Below are positions 12,888 through 13,472 of a stretch of 13,472 nucleotides of DNA, piece by piece. Source of the DNA: Selenomonadaceae bacterium. GTDB taxonomy: Bacteria; Bacillota; Negativicutes; Selenomonadales; Selenomonadaceae. Numbering within the stretch: the first letter of the stretch is position 1; every line of letters starts with the position of its first letter. Where the stretch lies: contig JAEEGN010000233.1 in the NCBI GenBank assembly GCA_016280345.1, positions 1-13,472 of the forward strand, written 5' to 3'. The notes under the pieces were generated by a model, which saw only the letters and a program-made list of their open reading frames with translations, did no database searches and had not been told where the DNA came from. The translations under genes were made by a program, and so were the position numbers.

Positions 12888-12919
12888 TGATATAATCATA
12901 GTGTTTGATATAATCATAG
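12888..12919 (+). promoter_or_regulatory. Duplicated TATAAT-containing 14-mer upstream of the adhesin
   Basis: TGATATAATCATAG occurs at 12888-12901 and 12906-12919, 18 bp apart, each with a perfect TATAAT (12891-12896 and 12909-12914). Neither has a good -35 at normal distance, so promoter function is only possible. If active, they would give a leader of about 165-185 nt to the autotransporter, running through the octamer repeats. Confidence 0.35.
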
Positions 12920-12963
12920 CGGCGGATGAGGTTTCGCCTAAAAAATGATTGCAGTAAGATATT

Positions 12964-13011
12964 CTTATTTTCTTATTTTCTTTTTTTCTTATTTTCCTAC
13001 TTTCCAATTTT
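12964..13011 (+). repeat. Octamer tandem repeat (CTTATTTT) upstream of the adhesin
   Basis: Six 8-bp units lie in a row: CTTATTTT, CTTATTTT, CTTTTTTT, CTTATTTT, CCTACTTT, CCAATTTT. A seventh begins CTTACC at 13012. It ends about 75 bp before the autotransporter ATG. The stretch is almost pure pyrimidine, unlike the GC-rich surroundings. Confidence 0.8.
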
Positions 13012-13087
13012 CTTACCACAAAAAATTTCCATCAAAAATCCCCACTGACGAATAGCCCGTATTTCCGCTGTTGAGAGGATGATTTTC

Positions 13088-13472
13088 ATGAAGCAGGCAA
13101 AGAAATCCCTGAAGCAAAAACTGGCGGTGGCCCTGTCCCTCGTCAACGCGCTGAACGTCTGTGCCCCCGTGGCGCTGCCCTACGTCAACGTGGCGAGGGA
13201 CGTCCGCGCCGACGGCGGGCAGGCGGAGCCGCTGACCGACGGCCTCGCCCGCGCCTTCTACGGCACGGCGCAGGCGACGGACTATGACGTGCCTGATGCG
13301 AGTGGAACGTCTTCTGTGTCGGTGGCGGAAATGAACAACGGCGATACCATGACCGTCAGTAGCGGCGGCAGTGGCGAGGTCACCACCATGAGCGGCGGCG
13401 CGCAGTACGTCACCAACGGCGGCACGGGCACGGTCACAACCATGAGGGGCGCCGCGCAGCACGTGACCAACG
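13088..13472 (+). CDS. Strand-loop-strand (AIDA-type) autotransporter adhesin, N-terminal part
   Basis: The gene starts at the ATG at 13088-13090, 8 nt after GAGAGGA (13073-13079), and runs out of the window; 128 residues are visible. A long basic N-region and signal (MKQAKKSLKQKLAVALSLVN, continuing to about residue 42) is followed by a spacer. From about residue 76 come repeats of the type MNNGDTMTVSSGGSGEVTTM, SGGAQYVTNGGTGTVTTM and RGAAQHVTN. Repeats of about 20 residues with G-G-x-Q-x-V and G-G-T-x-x-x-T are the strand-loop-strand repeats that TibC/Aah-type enzymes heptosylate. The beta-barrel domain is expected beyond the window. Directly upstream are two such transferases, which supports the call. 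The octamer array at 12964-13011 lies in its leader or promoter region. Confidence 0.87.
   Translation, partial: MKQAKKSLKQKLAVALSLVNALNVCAPVALPYVNVARDVRADGGQAEPLTDGLARAFYGTAQATDYDVPDASGTSSVSVAEMNNGDTMTVSSGGSGEVTTMSGGAQYVTNGGTGTVTTMRGAAQHVTN

Larger units (their letters stand above)
12670..12888. repeat. Segment bounded by 11-bp inverted repeats
   Basis: ACTCCGGCCAT (12670-12680) and ATGGCCGGAGT (12878-12888) are perfect inverted copies bracketing the repeat pair F/G. The 219-bp unit could be a MITE-like insertion or the remnant of one. No target-site duplication is evident to me. Confidence 0.4.

Noticed and set aside
12816..13019. Short minus-strand frame coding for a Lys/Arg/Ile-rich peptide upstream of the adhesin
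   Set aside because: It is read mostly from the octamer repeat and from repeat copy G, and no domain is seen. It is unlikely to be a gene.

Overview
The window is GC-rich DNA and looks like a diderm member of the Firmicutes, most likely a Negativicute (Selenomonadaceae-like). On one side there is an AgrC/LytTR-type two-component pair, a DUF4337 protein, a DUF4870 protein and a clostripain-type lipoprotein, all usual in Firmicutes. On the other side there are outer-membrane traits: two autotransporter O-heptosyltransferases and the start of a strand-loop-strand (AIDA-type) autotransporter. The taxon is inferred from this mix; no rRNA or other marker gene is present.

Layout. (1) 2-418: 3' end of a NYN-domain gene (+), which converges through a shared terminator on a LytTR response regulator (551-1255, -). 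The regulator is divergent from its GHKL sensor kinase (1372-2748, +). (2) 2815-6903: a leftward four-gene envelope cluster, in transcription order DUF4870 membrane protein, clostripain-family (C11) lipoprotein with C-terminal repeats, DUF3298/PdaC-like secreted protein, DUF4337 membrane protein. (3) 7048-7302: a small membrane protein (-), with its own terminator. (4) 7303-7582: a divergent control region. Two pairs of direct repeats with a 21-bp period point outward, and each pair stops 10 nt short of a sigma70-type -35 box. (5) 7583-8383: two tandem 118-aa secreted paralogs, each with its own terminator-like hairpin, followed by an AIM24/TIGR00266 protein (8502-9185). (6) 9379-12463: two tandem autotransporter heptosyltransferases, each with the four cysteines of the TibC-type iron site. 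(7) 13088 to the end: start of the strand-loop-strand autotransporter, the expected substrate of those enzymes.

The spacers on either side of the second heptosyltransferase (10750-11128 and 12464-13087) are filled with copies of one structured repeat. It has a CTTCCCC/GGGGAAG hairpin, a palindrome with a fixed CCAGTGG core and variable but self-complementary arms, a further small stem, and a tail ending GGTGGGTGAGG or CGGATGAGG. The copies stand tail-to-tail around 37-40 nt loops, like REPINs. An octamer tandem repeat (CTTATTTT) lies just upstream of the adhesin, and a 12-bp in-frame tandem repeat encodes the N-terminus of the second heptosyltransferase. Both could vary in copy number.

How the genes may work together: regions 6-7 form an adhesin-glycosylation module. 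Regions 3-5 look like a co-regulated secreted/membrane stress or surface set, possibly controlled by a LytTR regulator such as the one in region 1. That link is inference from the shape of the operator.
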